Shown here: one piece after another, positions 53,858-64,000 of the stretch | Position numbering within the stretch: position 1 is the first letter of the stretch | Layout: the number at the start of each line of letters is the position of its first letter | Source of the DNA: Fistulifera solaris | Taxonomy: Eukaryota; Bacillariophyta; Bacillariophyceae; Naviculales; Stauroneidaceae | DNA: 64,000 nt | Assembly: GCA_030295235.1 (NCBI GenBank) | Contig: AP026138.1 | Coordinates: 434,001-498,000 of the forward strand | Direction: 5' to 3' | Position numbers and translations under genes: made by a program | Notes under the pieces: generated by a model | What the model saw: only the letters and a program-made list of their open reading frames with translations | What the model was told of the DNA's origin: nothing | Databases searched by the model: none

Positions 53858-56800
53858 TTGAACATTGAGAAAATCCGCACAAAACTTGCCCTCTCTTTCG
53901 CTTTCGATACAACAATGGCCTCGAATCCGTTCACAATCCTCCGAAGAAGGCGACCGGCGACTATTGGGACAATGTTCTGTCTCATACTTTTCTGCGCATC
54001 GCTATCAGCATCTGCCGTGACCGCGCCCAGCAGCACGTCTGCAGCCAGCGTATGGGGTATTGGTAGGCATGGTTCTACAGATCGAACGCCGGCAAAAAAT
54101 TTGAAGAAGAAAAAGAAAAAGAAGACGCGGAAACAAACCGTAGAACTTTCTGACGAACCAAACGAGGAGAAAAGGCTTTCAAACAAAAAGAAGAAAGGAA
54201 AACGAAAGCGAAAATCAAATTCAGTTTCAATCGAAGGCCCTCCTGTCGAAATAATGGATGATGACAAAGCATCTACTTCATCGACTCCTGTTAGATCTAT
54301 GTCGAAGAAAAGCAAAAAACGCAAAAAGAAGGAGATGCATAAACAGAATGCGGATGTCGCATCCCAAACGAGGGTACCCTTGGACAAGGTTCTACGGAAA
54401 ACAAAGAAAGGGTCAAAACGAAAAAATGAGCCGGCCCTAAGTAACAATATTCCCAGTAAACATGATCATGCTGGGTCAATCGAAGAGAAAAGACGAAAAG
54501 CGAGCAAGAAGCGAAGCCGAACAGTTGCAGATAGAAACCAAGTATCATCAGAGGCGAGTCCCATTACTGTGGATGATTCCGTAGCACCAGATGCACCAGC
54601 AGAAGACCTCGCTAGCCAGCAAGACGCAGAGGAGTCACAGGCGACCCAAACGACACTTTTAAATGAGACAGCACCATCGAAGGAAGAATTTGAAACGGAT
54701 TTGCAGACAGAAGAGAATCCAGCTGAGCAAACAGACGCGCCTACGCAATCACATCTTGCTTCTGACGAAGTTTTGTTGGTTTCTCCAACCGAAGAAAAGC
54801 TGGATAGCGCAGACTCTTCACTCGCAATCTCGGTCCCCGTAGTACCTGATGAGAGTATTTTTGAAAAAGTCCCCTTAGTACCTGATGAGAGTATTTTTGA
54901 AAAAGAAAACCATAGCGACGACGATGCAACGACATCTCATGATACCGAGCAAATCAAAGCACCGGATACGGAGAACGCTGATGCCATCGTAGATACTATG
55001 GAAACAGAGTTAGATTACCAAACAGAATCCATGATCGTTTCCGATAGCATTTCCGCGGGACAGGAAAACCATCTCACGGATGAACAAGACAGTCAGAAGC
55101 TGGGGACCGAGGAAGAGAAGGACAGCAATGACAAGCCCGATGACAATGGTGATATGCCCGCACAAGATAATGCAGAGCTCGATCGACGCATTGATGAACT
55201 AATTAATGAGAATGGAGAAGCCGATGATACGATAAACCCAATTCTTGCTTCTGTCGTCGAAAACGACGATAAGACCAGCGAAGAAAGTGTTGCTGAGGAG
55301 GAAGGACGTGCCACCGACAATGTTGAAGAGGAGGCGGCTGCCGAGCCGATAGATGTTAAGGAAATTGCCGGGGACGACGCGAAGGTGGAAAGCAATATGG
55401 ATAAATCTTTGGAAACAAAAGATAGATTTGCCGTCGATGACGACGAAGATGTGAAACGCCCCGCCACGGAGAGTTTGGAAGGCACGAGCGAGTCTTTAGA
55501 GGGATTAGAAAGTATCACGAGCATAACCGAAGATAACAGTAGCCTTCATGGCCAGGATACCGTGGAGGTGACGGAAGTAGCTACGGAAATAGAAAAGATA
55601 AAGGAACAATAGCAGAACCTAATGACGAAAAGAACGCTGATGGTGACGACGACAACCAAGAAGATGAAAGAACATTTGCAGAACTAAAGGACGAAGAGAG
55701 TGTTGATGGTAACGACAACAATCAAGAAGGTGAAAAAGCAGAAGGAGAACCAAATGACGAAGAGGATGCTGATGGTGACGACGACGACCAAAAAAGACGA
55801 TAGAGCCGAAGCAGAACCAAAGGACGAAGAGGATACTGATGGCGACGACGACGACCAGAAAGATGAAAGAGCTGGATCAGAACAAAAGGACGAAGAGAAC
55901 GCTGATGATGATGACGACGACGACGACGAAGACGGGAGAGTCATCGATAAGAACGACGATGACTACGAACACCCTGGTGTAACGCCTTTAAAAAGTCAGT
56001 CATCTATCGATGGAGAAATAAACGAAGAATCAGTTTTGGCTGCGAGTGCGGAAAATGACAATACTGCAGCTTTTTCTGCCGACTTTCAAAGCACAGCATT
56101 AACGCATGATCCCATAACTATCGAAAGTATCGAGAGTTACTGTGACGATCCCTCTGATCTCACGTGTTCAATTGTTACGTGGAATTTGGCTGAAGAGTCC
56201 CCCTCTGAAGAAGAAGCGGCTTTTCTTAAGCAATTTCGCGGTAATGATATCGTTCTTATTTCGGGCCAAGAATGTGAAAATATAAAGCCTCGGCGAGCGG
56301 AAGGGCGTCGCTCACGCGAATTTCGGCGTCTGATGATAAAATATCTCGGATCGGATTATGTCCCGATTGCACTTCACATGTTGGGCGGAATCCAGTTCGG
56401 CCTCTTCTGCAAACGATCTATGCTAAAAGACGTGCAACTGGTGTCAGTTGCCGATGTCACCTGCGGCATTGGGAATGTGTTTCACAATAAAGGCGCCATT
56501 GCTGCTTTTGTCACACTGCAAAATAAATCAAACGCACAATCGTTACGCTTGCTTTTCGTGACGGCACACATGGCTGCTCACGTCAAAAACACCGAAGCCC
56601 GAAATTCCGATTTCTGGCGCATCGTCAGTGAACTTGAAGAGCAAGTTCCAGCTCAGTTTCTGGCACCCCGTGCTCCTGACGTGGAATGCACTGGAGAATA
56701 CTTGCTTAACTCAGTCGACCGCATCTTCTTTTGCGGTGATCTGAATTATCGAATCGACTTACCCCGAGAGATTGTAGAGCACACGGTAAGGAAAGGAAGA

Positions 56801-57148
56801 AATAACGGCAAGCTTGACTCCACTGCGTTGCAAAAGCTTCTGCGTCATGACCAGTTAAAAGCAGTCATGGCGGAAGGTTTAGCGTTTCCTGGATTTGCCG
56901 AAGGAAAAATATCGTTCGACCCCACATTCAAATACGACAAAGGCACTCATGACTTTGATACTTCTCCGAAGCAACGGATACCAGCTTGGACCGACCGCGT
57001 ACTCTTCAAACCAAAAGGGACCAGAGTAACGGCTTACGACTCGGTACCGCGAGCGTCCCATTCCGACCATCGTCCTGTATTTGCGAGCTTCCGGGTGAGT
57101 CGGACAACATCGGAATTGAAGACAAAGCGAAGAAAGAGAAAGAGATAG
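53858..57148 (+). CDS. Inositol polyphosphate 5-phosphatase with a long acidic-repeat N-terminus (two frame breaks)
   Basis: The C-terminal IPPc domain (about residues 760-1080) has HNKGAIAAFV, FFCGDLNYRIDLP, IPAWTDRVLFKP and SHSDHRPVFASF, the phosphatase and Mg2+-binding motifs. These enzymes remove the 5-phosphate from inositol phosphates or PI(4,5)P2. Ahead of it lie a basic Lys-rich stretch (LKKKKKKKTRKQ), about 500 acidic low-complexity residues, and a 22-residue Asp/Glu repeat. A hydrophobic N-terminal segment (MFCLILFCASLSASAVTAP) would be a signal peptide; with it the start may be 53915. One A must be added at 55593-55596 and one removed at 55790-55795 to join the frames into about 1096 residues. 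A SIFEK-containing 39-bp repeat is duplicated at about 54840-54905. Confidence 0.88.
55614..55915 (+). repeat. 66-nt coding repeat encoding 22-residue acidic units
   Basis: Four and a half units of the form EP.DEE.ADGDDD.Q.DE.A.. lie inside the phosphatase gene. The repetitive GAC/GAA runs make this stretch a likely place for assembly slips, and one of the gene's two frame breaks lies inside it. Confidence 0.7.
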
Positions 57149-57691
57149 AATGTTCTCGTTGGAATAATCGTGCTTTGAGGCAAACCTATTATTCAATGCT
57201 AGTGCTAGTGTTATTAACGATACGAAAACGGTAGTCTCTATTCCTAAAGGAAGAAGCTCATGCCTCATACCCGGTATGAGGTATGAAGGTTTTCAACGTA
57301 TTGTGTATGGGTCCATTGTGCATACTGGATGTGACTATCAAGAGGCATATTATATATACCTCTTGTCTTGTGCGTGTAGACGCTTCATTTCAATATTTGA
57401 TCCGGGACTGAGGAACAGTGAATGAAAAAAGTCATCTACAATTTGCATGATAGTAACCGCATTCGGATGACCGCAAAAACATCCGGTACTAGTGCCCTAT
57501 TAAGCAAACTACCTCAAAAACACTCTGCTTCACACTTTCGGAGTTCTCAACGATGATGAAATTCGAAATATTTGTGAGAACAGAAAGAGAACATCTGCCA
57601 AACGGATGGTCAAAGAATAAATTATTGGAGATGGATCACAAATCATTTGTGCATTCAAGAGTCATTGGAGACAAATTCATTCACAATGATT
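57149..57691. other. Intergenic region with two inverted repeats after the phosphatase gene
   Basis: CCTCATACC..GGTATGAGG (9-bp arms, 1-nt gap) spans 57263-57281, about 115 bp past the stop. CAAGAGG..CCTCTTG flanks an AT-rich centre at 57339-57365. They could be transcript-end hairpins or factor sites. The frame at 57553-57795 is unsupported. Confidence 0.45.
57263..57281. other. Inverted repeat CCTCATACC-C-GGTATGAGG
   Basis: Near-perfect 9-bp arms, one unpaired base. It is about 115 bp beyond the phosphatase stop, so a 3'-UTR hairpin is conceivable; no protein link is visible. Confidence 0.4.
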
Positions 57692-59024
57692 ATGTCAATG
57701 AATATCCTACTACTGCTCTACTTTTTCATTGCACCATCCGCCGCATGGATTGGCGAAAAGGTGCGCATCGTCCTTCGACGAACCTTTTGCTTTGACACCC
57801 GACGAACAACGCAAAATGGCCATGGTTCGTTCCATCCAAATGCAATTTTATAAATCGGCGGCGAGTGAAGGAGCTGTCATCGACAAGGATACGGGTGTCA
57901 TACCCGAATTGCCCCTCTGGAGAGTTCCGTGGACGGAATTGCCGGGTCGGTCGAATGTTCTGCACGTGCACGAAGCCGTTTACACGAATATGTTTGAAAC
58001 AGTGCTCTACGGGAAGAAGCCCTGGTATATAGGACACATCAATCGCGGAACTGCCGACAACAGCAAAGTCGCGACATGGCATGCGAGACCGCGCACACCA
58101 TCGGCAGTGGTGGGAACGTTGCTCGAGATTGTCGACTATCGTCGTTTCGAAGATGGTCGATTGCTGATATTAGTGCAGGCATTGGAACGTTTTGTGGTCA
58201 ACAAAGTCGTACAGGAACTTCCTTATGGTGTTGCGAGTGTACAGCTTTTACCGGATATGGAGGAAATTGACCCAGATCTCACTTGGACCGAGCGAACCGA
58301 GCGTGAAATTCGAGGCCCTCGTGCTGCCGCCATACAGGATTCATTCCAAACTTACCACAACTTTGAATACGACGAAGCCTTTGAACTTCCTGTTCCTGAC
58401 AGAGCGGATCTGAGCATATCCGATATTTATGGGCCCAGTCTAGCGCTCATCCTACCGTTTGCGCCCCTTTCCAAGACGGCGAATGCTTGTCAGGATGTCT
58501 CTGGGGGAGTCAAAGTAGATGCAACAGTACAACCGAATCTTACTCATGCCATTATTGAAGATGCACAGCCTTGTTTAGAAGGTCAACTACTCGACCGCGG
58601 TATCCTTCAGTACCCATCCAAGTCGGCTGAGAGCATGGGAGATCTCGAAGTCAAGATATGGTTGGCTCTAGATCGTTTTCTGAAACGAACCAAGACACCC
58701 GTGTCACCGGCCCTCTTAGGCATCCTCCCTCCCGTCAAGGAATGGCCCTCCGATTTTGCCCTGAGAAAGATTGCGGATGAAATTGCGAATCGGACTGATG
58801 TTCGTCACAATTACGTGGCGATTGCGCCTCATTTTCCTGCACATCGACGTTGTCGACTCTTGAGCTTCTCTGCGGCCAATGTTCTCGAAGACAAGAAAGA
58901 TGAACGGGAAAAATCACAAATGCGGCAAAAGCTTTTGGAGATTGCTAGTACTCGAGGAAGAATGATGTATGTTCTTGAACAATTCAAGCAGGAAAATGAC
59001 GAACATCTAGGTGAATATCAGTAA
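57692..59024 (+). CDS. LON-substrate-binding-domain (PUA-like) protein, likely plastid-targeted (one frame break)
   Basis: The N-terminal half resembles the LON substrate-binding domain: LPLWRVPWTELPGRSNVLHVHE, YTNMFETVLYGKKPWYIGHI, VGTLLEIVDYRRFEDGRLLILVQALERF. This domain recognises substrates in LON protease and cereblon. No AAA or protease domain follows; the rest is helical and unrecognised (KIWLALDRFLKRTKTPVS, MMYVLEQFKQEND). An upstream ATG at 57692 opens a signal peptide (MSMNILLLLYFFIAPSAAW) in another frame. Removing one A from the run 57756-57759 links it as WIGERCASSFDEPFALTP, giving 443 residues. The aromatic Trp after the signal fits plastid import. The domain call is firm; the N-terminal join is moderate. 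Confidence 0.82.
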
Positions 59025-59230
59025 TAGCAGCTGGTCTGTGCTGTGGAAGCGGTCAAGTAGGAAAGCAAAGGTTGAAGGCCCACTGATCCAATCTCTCCTT
59101 CCCTCGTGAAGTTGTGCGATAGACATCTTTTGTAGATCCCGTAAAATGTATATAAGTTTAAGTTCGACGTCACTCCTCTGATTTATTCTTAAAACTAATA
59201 TTAGACTGAAAAGAGTGATTCGTCTATTAA

Positions 59231-60570
59231 TTACGGATCGAATTTCAGCAACACAAAGTCGTGGAACTCCTCACCGTCATCTTCTTCGTCGGCATCCTTT
59301 TTCGGGTTTCCTAGGTTCTTATCCAGCGCCGCCACTAACTCAGCTTCTTTCCCCGAATGAACTTTGTAAAGCACCGCCGTGAAATCCACGGGTAAGCCGT
59401 AACGCAAGACACTTTCCACGAATACTCGAATGACTTTAATGTGCGTCCACGCCACGAACGCATCGCCGTAGTGATTCTTGCACCATCGAAACAAAGCCGC
59501 ATTCATTCCGTCCACTTCTACTTGCATTTGTTCGTGAGCTATCGACGTCTTGGAAGCCTGAGAAGGATCCCATGTAAAATCACGGTGCACAAAGCGCTTT
59601 TCACGACAGATTTTGGCGAATTCTGCCACAAAGTCGATCTTGTTGCCTTGATGGAACTCCCCATTTTCGTAATATCCCGATTCGTATTGTCCCTTCAAAA
59701 TAGTCAAAGCGTAAAGAATACTATCCTCATCTTGGTGCACCAGTTGCAGTGATCCAGGTACAACGGGTGATCCACGCGTCTTGTGTCGATCCACATTCGA
59801 GCCGAACGACACCGGTTCTCCCAACATACTCGCATCATTCGACCAATCGGGACCTCCGTAACCGACCACGTCCGCTCCCAGACTGTAAACACCTTTCTCG
59901 AAGGAATCCTGGATCGACTGGGGAATCGCCACAAAGACTGTTTTCAAATATTCCGAATCAATGATTTGAATTTTGCGCATAATTTGATCATTCAATACAT
60001 CATTCCAGTCCGACGTTAACAAATTCCCACCCTTCCGACGTTTCATTTCTTGCAAGGCCACGACTTTGTCGCCAAACGATTGCGTCAATTGTTTGAGTTC
60101 TTCTTCCACTGCGACGGCCCCGCCCGTGATGAGTGCCACGAGTTCTTTCAACGGCCGGCGATTGGGATATTTGGCCGAATCCCAGGCAAACTGCTGTATG
60201 TACCGTGCGGCGGGGACCCCGCCCACCGTCAAATCCACGGCTTTCCCGTCGGCCAATTCGGCGGCCGTTTTCTCAATCTTGCGGACCGTCTGTTCGACGA
60301 TACTGTCCGTTTTCCCCAAGTCGTCACTGAGTGTCATGAGGGAGTCCAGTGTCCCCACCATGAGTGATGGGACTTCCAATTTGAACATTTCTTCGATAAA
60401 GAAAGTGTGAGAACAAAAGAGTCATTGTTTCGAACGAGATAGTCTGGCCTCATTGTCGTAGACTCACCCGAAAACGGTCGTTCTGGACAAGCCCCCGCCG
60501 ATTGCATTTTGCGATAGGCTTGCTCCGGCGCACCTCCGGAATTCGAAATGGCCGCAATAAAATAACTCAT
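59231..60570 (-). CDS. ATP6V1C: V-type ATPase subunit C, one intron
   Basis: Subunit C tethers the peripheral stalk and controls V1-Vo assembly on the vacuolar membrane. Exon 1 (60570-60468) encodes MSYFIAAISNSGGAPEQAYRKM. A 77-nt intron (60391-60467, GTGAGT..TCGAAG) follows and exon 2 (60390-59231) continues SEMFKLEVPSLMVGTLDSLMTLSDDL, a family hallmark. Later segments LTSDWNDVLNDQIMRKIQ, DWSNDASMLGEP, FVHRDFTWDP and AFVAWTHIKVIRVFVESVLRYGLPVDF are conserved in subunit C. The product is 420 residues, the usual size, and no frame correction is needed. The C-terminus is acidic (DADEEDDGEEFHDFVLLKFDP). Confidence 0.95.
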
Positions 60571-61391
60571 ACTTGAACGAACAAATGAACGGAAGGCTGG
60601 TGACTTTAGAAGTTAATATTTGATCGTTGTTGTTGCGTTGCGTTGCAATAAAAAAAGGCGAACACAACAGCGGAACTTTTTTGACGCAACGAGCCGTTGC
60701 TGTAGTTAGGGGTTATTTTAGCGTTTAAACTAACAAAAGGCTGACAGTCCTTTAGGGTCGTATCGCCAACCGAAACCGACGGGCGCGCTAGCGATCGATA
60801 CACGGACGCATGCAGTGACGAAGAAACAATCCTTCATAGGGATAGAGATAATTAGTGTTGAGAGCCAATCTTCGACATCATTCGGATATCAATGGAATAC
60901 TGCTTAGATGCAATGTATGTTTTATGCAAAATAGCCAGTTATGATCTTGTGAAACTATTTCAAAAACCATGGGAGATAAACTCTAGAGAGAGCAGTCTGT
61001 TGGAAAAAACCTTGACTCATGACTGACGTGCAGTCGCGGTTTCGTCATCGTCAGTCAACACTTTGGCCTATAGTCAGCACGAACGATCGCAACGATGTTT
61101 GAACCAAACGAATCATCATCAAGGCGTGCAATACAAATGTTGTTTCGCTTGCATCTTCATACAGTAAATGGGAGAAACAATTTGCTGAACGAATGTAATC
61201 GCACGGAAAACTATGACCTATTAGTCTACCAGTGTTAAGGTTGACCAGTGTTAAGGTTTTCGGATGTTCGGAATTGTGAATCACGGTATGACGGGACTGC
61301 CACACACCACAAAACAGACATTTTGAAAGAACAAAATGTCATTCTCGTCCAGCTGTTCCATTTTTCAAGCTCCCAAATCAATTTTCTGAAT
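60571..61391. other. Divergent region with one repeat copy
   Basis: It lies between V-ATPase C (minus) and the FG-GAP gene (plus). It holds repeat copy J and an AAAATTGC-type A/T-rich stretch; no gene is supported. An ACCAGTGTTAAGGTT word is directly duplicated at 61227-61257. Confidence 0.45.
61013..61076 (+). repeat. Dispersed hairpin-core intergenic repeat, copy J
   Basis: CTTGACTCATGACTG, loop ACGTG, CAGTCGCGG, then ACACTTTGGCCTATAGTCAGC. The right arm carries one change from GTG to GCG. A TTTGCTGAACGAATGTAAT motif lies about 100 bp downstream. Confidence 0.6.
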
Positions 61392-62720
61392 ATGAAACCA
61401 TGGCTTTTGATTCTATGCACAATCAATACTGCGACGGCTGTTTGGTGGCTCGACCGAGAAACAGAATGGCAATTGCAAGACCGTCTCATCGCTCCGGAAC
61501 GACAACGTCGAAGTGATCGGTTGGGTCGGGCGGTTGCCATTTTCCGAGAAACAATTGTGGTAGGAGCGTACTGGGATTCGTCTCCCGAAACGTCGTATCT
61601 AGGAGCCGTACATGTGTACACGCCCGGAGAACGATTCTATCAACACGATGTGTGGAAGCATCGAGCGAAAGTAACATCGAGAGACGTCAGTCCTCTCGAT
61701 CAGTATGGATCGGCTTTGGATCTGCACGGTAACACATTGGTGGTGGGTGTACCCTTTTGGATGGAGATGCGGGGACGGATCAAGGGGGAGTCTTTGTCTA
61801 TCAAAGTAATGACCCCAAAGTCTGGGTCGAACAGCCATTGTTACGAGCCAGCAATGCCAAAAGCGACGATCAGTTCGGTGTCTCGGTCGCCATTTATGAG
61901 AACACTCTAGTTGTTGGTGCTCCTATGAGTAACCCTAGTAACGTAAATAATGCTGGAGCGGCGTATGTTTTTCAGAAAGGCGGTGATGTGTGGACCGAAA
62001 CGACGATACTCACACCCTCGGATTCGGCGGCCGACGACTTTTTCGGTGGGTCCGTGTCCATCCATGATGATATAATTGTCGTCGGTGCCCGAGGGAAAGA
62101 TATGACTGTCACGGACTCCGGTGCAGTTTATGTATTTACGCGTGACGCGTTGAATGTATGGACCGAAGAAACCATGTTGACGGCCACGACGGAAAACCAC
62201 GGATACGGTGTAGCTACCGCCACGGATGGTACAACGATTGTCGTGGGCGCCATTCGCGATGGTACGCTCGGTACCAACGCGGGCGCCGTCTACGTTTATT
62301 CTCGCAACAATGGCGACTGGACCCTAAATGCCAAGCTGGTGGCCGGTGATGGAACAGCGGGCGATCAGTTTGGAATCGCTGTTGCCGTGGACGGCAATTT
62401 GATTGTCGTGGGTGCCCATTTCGATGACGTCGCAGACTTATCCAATGTCGGGTCAGCCTACGTTTTTCGAAAAGTCAACGGTTTTTGGAGCGAAGAGCGA
62501 AAGCTCACGGCTTGTGACCGAAGTCCCGGAGATGGTTATGGATTTTCGGTGGACGTGGACAGAGACCAAATTGTTGTGGGCTCTTTCGCAAGTGATATTA
62601 TGCATCACTTTGGACGAGATGCGGGTGTAGGGTATGTATATAAATACGACCGTAAACGAAGGAGGCTTCGTTCACGAAGATGCCGGCGAAGGAATTCCGA
62701 CGGTAACTAAGCTGCTCTAA
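61392..62720 (+). CDS. Secreted FG-GAP repeat beta-propeller, seven blades (two frame breaks)
   Basis: A signal peptide (MKPWLLILCTINTATAVWW) precedes seven repeats of the form D..G..VA...T.VVGA..D...GAVYVY. Examples are QFGVSVAIYENTLVVGAP, FFGGSVSIHDDIIVVGARG, QFGIAVAVDGNLIVVGAHFDD and GYGFSVDVDRDQIVVGSFASD. This is the integrin-alpha/FG-GAP propeller, usually extracellular and Ca2+- or glycan-binding. The first break (add one T at 61755-61758) joins PFLDGDAGTDQGGVFVYQ; the second (remove one A at 62642-62644) gives the ending YNTTVNEGGFVHEDAGEG..TKLL. The whole is 442 residues. Without correction the gene looks like two overlapping frames. No transmembrane segment follows, so it is likely secreted or cell-wall bound. 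Confidence 0.87.
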
Positions 62721-62728
62721 ATTTAAAG

Positions 62729-63823
62729 CTATCTGTACATTTCATTCCATGTTCGAAGCCCACTAGAAACGCCTTCACTTCCGGCATGTGTTCGCTGCGT
62801 CCGTAATCGCTCTTGCTCGTAAGCTGCATCGTCCGTCGGCAGCTCTCGCCGACAATAGGGACATGTATTGTGGGCTTTGAGCCACACCAACGCACAAGAC
62901 TCGTGAAAAATATGCCCGCATTCGGGAAGACGTACAATCGTTTGCGACAACTGAAAATCATCGGTACAAATAACACATTCCTTCGCCTGTTTCTGAATTT
63001 TGAACTGACAGAGCAAGGGTGCCGAAGACTGACGGCACGCGTCCAAAAGTGCACGTGCATCCGCCTGCTTGATCATGACCACCGGAATTGTCAGATTTTC
63101 TCGTTCCGCCTCTTTCGTCGAATCTCGCATCACGTACGGCCACGGCTCCGCCAGATGGTTGCCGATAATGACAGCTTGGGCGCCAGTTTGCTGCGCGACC
63201 AGTGCCTTTCTGGCAAAACTCACACTATCTCCGCGTTCCATGTACAACACGGAAGGTTGTTGTCGAATAGCTTGCTGTGTATTGGCGGATAACTTGTTGC
63301 CTTTGGCAGTTTTCGGTTCAGCTATTGTTAAAGCAGCATTTTCGATACAACACGGCTGAGCGGATCCAAATTCACCAGGAATAGCTTCGCACCGTAACAC
63401 AACACGCTCCGAGTTTCGCAATTCAATCGTCGATGGATGCAAGAAAAGTGTATTTTCCAACACAATTCGCGGTAAGTGTTCCAAAGCTTTTCCCGCCGTG
63501 GCTCGCTGATTGGATGTAGGAGTTTGTTGTATGATTTCGCCTCGTAACATTTCCAAAGATTCCATCAACTCTTGCTGAGCTTGTTGTGTGTCGACTACAC
63601 TTTGTTGCACATGTCGCAACAAATGAGACAAATGCCGGGCATTTTGACGGACATCTTCGACGAGTTCTTCCGGTACGAGTGAATACGGACGGCTTTGTTG
63701 TTGAGTGGCTTGATGTGCCGGAGGACTCGTGAGAGTCGTGCCACAAACCGTGCAGATCGAAGGATGATCGTGGCAGACTTCTTGACAGGAGGGGCAGTAA
63801 ATGTTGCCGGCAGGGATCGTCAT
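62729..63823 (-). CDS. RING-H2 ubiquitin ligase with PA-like domain and zinc-ribbon N-terminus
   Basis: The start at 63823 (MTIPAGNIYCPSC) was chosen because the upstream residues in the same frame lack any feature and Cys pairs begin here. CPSC..CHDHPSICTVC suggests a small zinc ribbon. A glutamine-rich coiled coil follows, then a PA-like domain (VLYMERGDSVSFARKALVAQQTGAQAVIIGN). A C-terminal RING-H2 follows with CVICTDDFQ, LPECGHIFHESC and CPYCRREL, whose Cys/His spacing is complete. RING proteins transfer ubiquitin; the PA domain usually binds substrates or membranes. It is convergent with the FG-GAP gene, separated by 8 bp. No transmembrane segment is present, unlike PA-TM-RING proteins such as RNF13. 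Confidence 0.9.
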   Translation of the reverse strand: MTIPAGNIYCPSCQEVCHDHPSICTVCGTTLTSPPAHQATQQQSRPYSLVPEELVEDVRQNARHLSHLLRHVQQSVVDTQQAQQELMESLEMLRGEIIQQTPTSNQRATAGKALEHLPRIVLENTLFLHPSTIELRNSERVVLRCEAIPGEFGSAQPCCIENAALTIAEPKTAKGNKLSANTQQAIRQQPSVLYMERGDSVSFARKALVAQQTGAQAVIIGNHLAEPWPYVMRDSTKEAERENLTIPVVMIKQADARALLDACRQSSAPLLCQFKIQKQAKECVICTDDFQLSQTIVRLPECGHIFHESCALVWLKAHNTCPYCRRELPTDDAAYEQERLRTQRTHAGSEGVSSGLRTWNEMYR

Positions 63824-64000
63824 GTGAATTGAGCAATAATGCACCACCAAATTGTAAAAGACTAATGCAACGATATTGCTATAATCTAATTGAATAATGG
63901 GATTGCGAGAAGAAAAGACGATGCGAGAACCACAACGAACAGTAGTATAGTCCTTCAGACCCACCGGCACTCGGCTATGTCTAGGGTCGGAACACAAAAA

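Overview
This window looks like nuclear DNA of a photosynthetic stramenopile, most likely a pennate diatom. Four kinds of evidence point there. Genes carry short spliceosomal introns (51 to about 190 nt, GT..AG, with one of 706 nt). Several nuclear genes encode signal peptides ending in an ASAF-like motif with an aromatic residue after the cleavage site, the bipartite plastid-targeting signal of diatoms. There is a cyclin of the diatom-expanded type and a plant-type wax synthase. Genes are eukaryotic, closely packed and on both strands, with no operons. I saw no rRNA, tRNA, CRISPR array or large transposon. The species assignment is inference.

Layout. 0-8.3 kb: DHRS12-like reductase, uroporphyrinogen-III synthase, alpha/beta hydrolase, two unknown proteins and a REXO4-like exonuclease. 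9-18 kb: a 35-residue-repeat coiled-coil protein, a small plastid protein, a methyltransferase, and a very large metallo-beta-lactamase/cyclic-nucleotide-binding fusion. 18-28 kb: a possible myristoylated protein, a sulfotransferase, an omega-amidase, a double SPOUT-like protein, RPL24 and 2-isopropylmalate synthase. 28-39 kb: two plastid or membrane unknowns, SNW/SKIP, a six-unit satellite, a secreted potato-inhibitor-I protein, threonine dehydratase and pantothenate synthetase. 39-48 kb: a PNUTS-like protein with RRMs and a 1500-residue kinesin. 49-64 kb: cyclin, wax synthase, GET4, an acidic-repeat inositol 5-phosphatase, a LON-domain protein, V-ATPase subunit C, a seven-bladed FG-GAP protein and a PA/RING protein.

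Two things run across the window. First, 26 single-base frame breaks interrupt 15 of the genes, almost all inside short homopolymers. Correcting one base in each restores a conserved reading frame, so they look like unpolished long-read errors rather than pseudogenes. Coordinates below span the whole reconstructed gene. Second, a previously unannotated intergenic repeat recurs at about ten places. It has a conserved hairpin core (CATGACTG stem, variable 5-nt loop, CAGTCGTG stem) and often occurs as pairs about 165-230 bp apart. It appears to be related to the 1.3-kb satellite at 33.4-34.7 kb.

Functional links. Isopropylmalate synthase, threonine dehydratase and pantothenate synthetase (branched-chain amino acid and pantothenate metabolism) lie within 13 kb. 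SKIP, PNUTS-like, REXO4-like and RPL24 serve RNA and ribosome biology. The remaining genes look like ordinary neighbours without a shared pathway.
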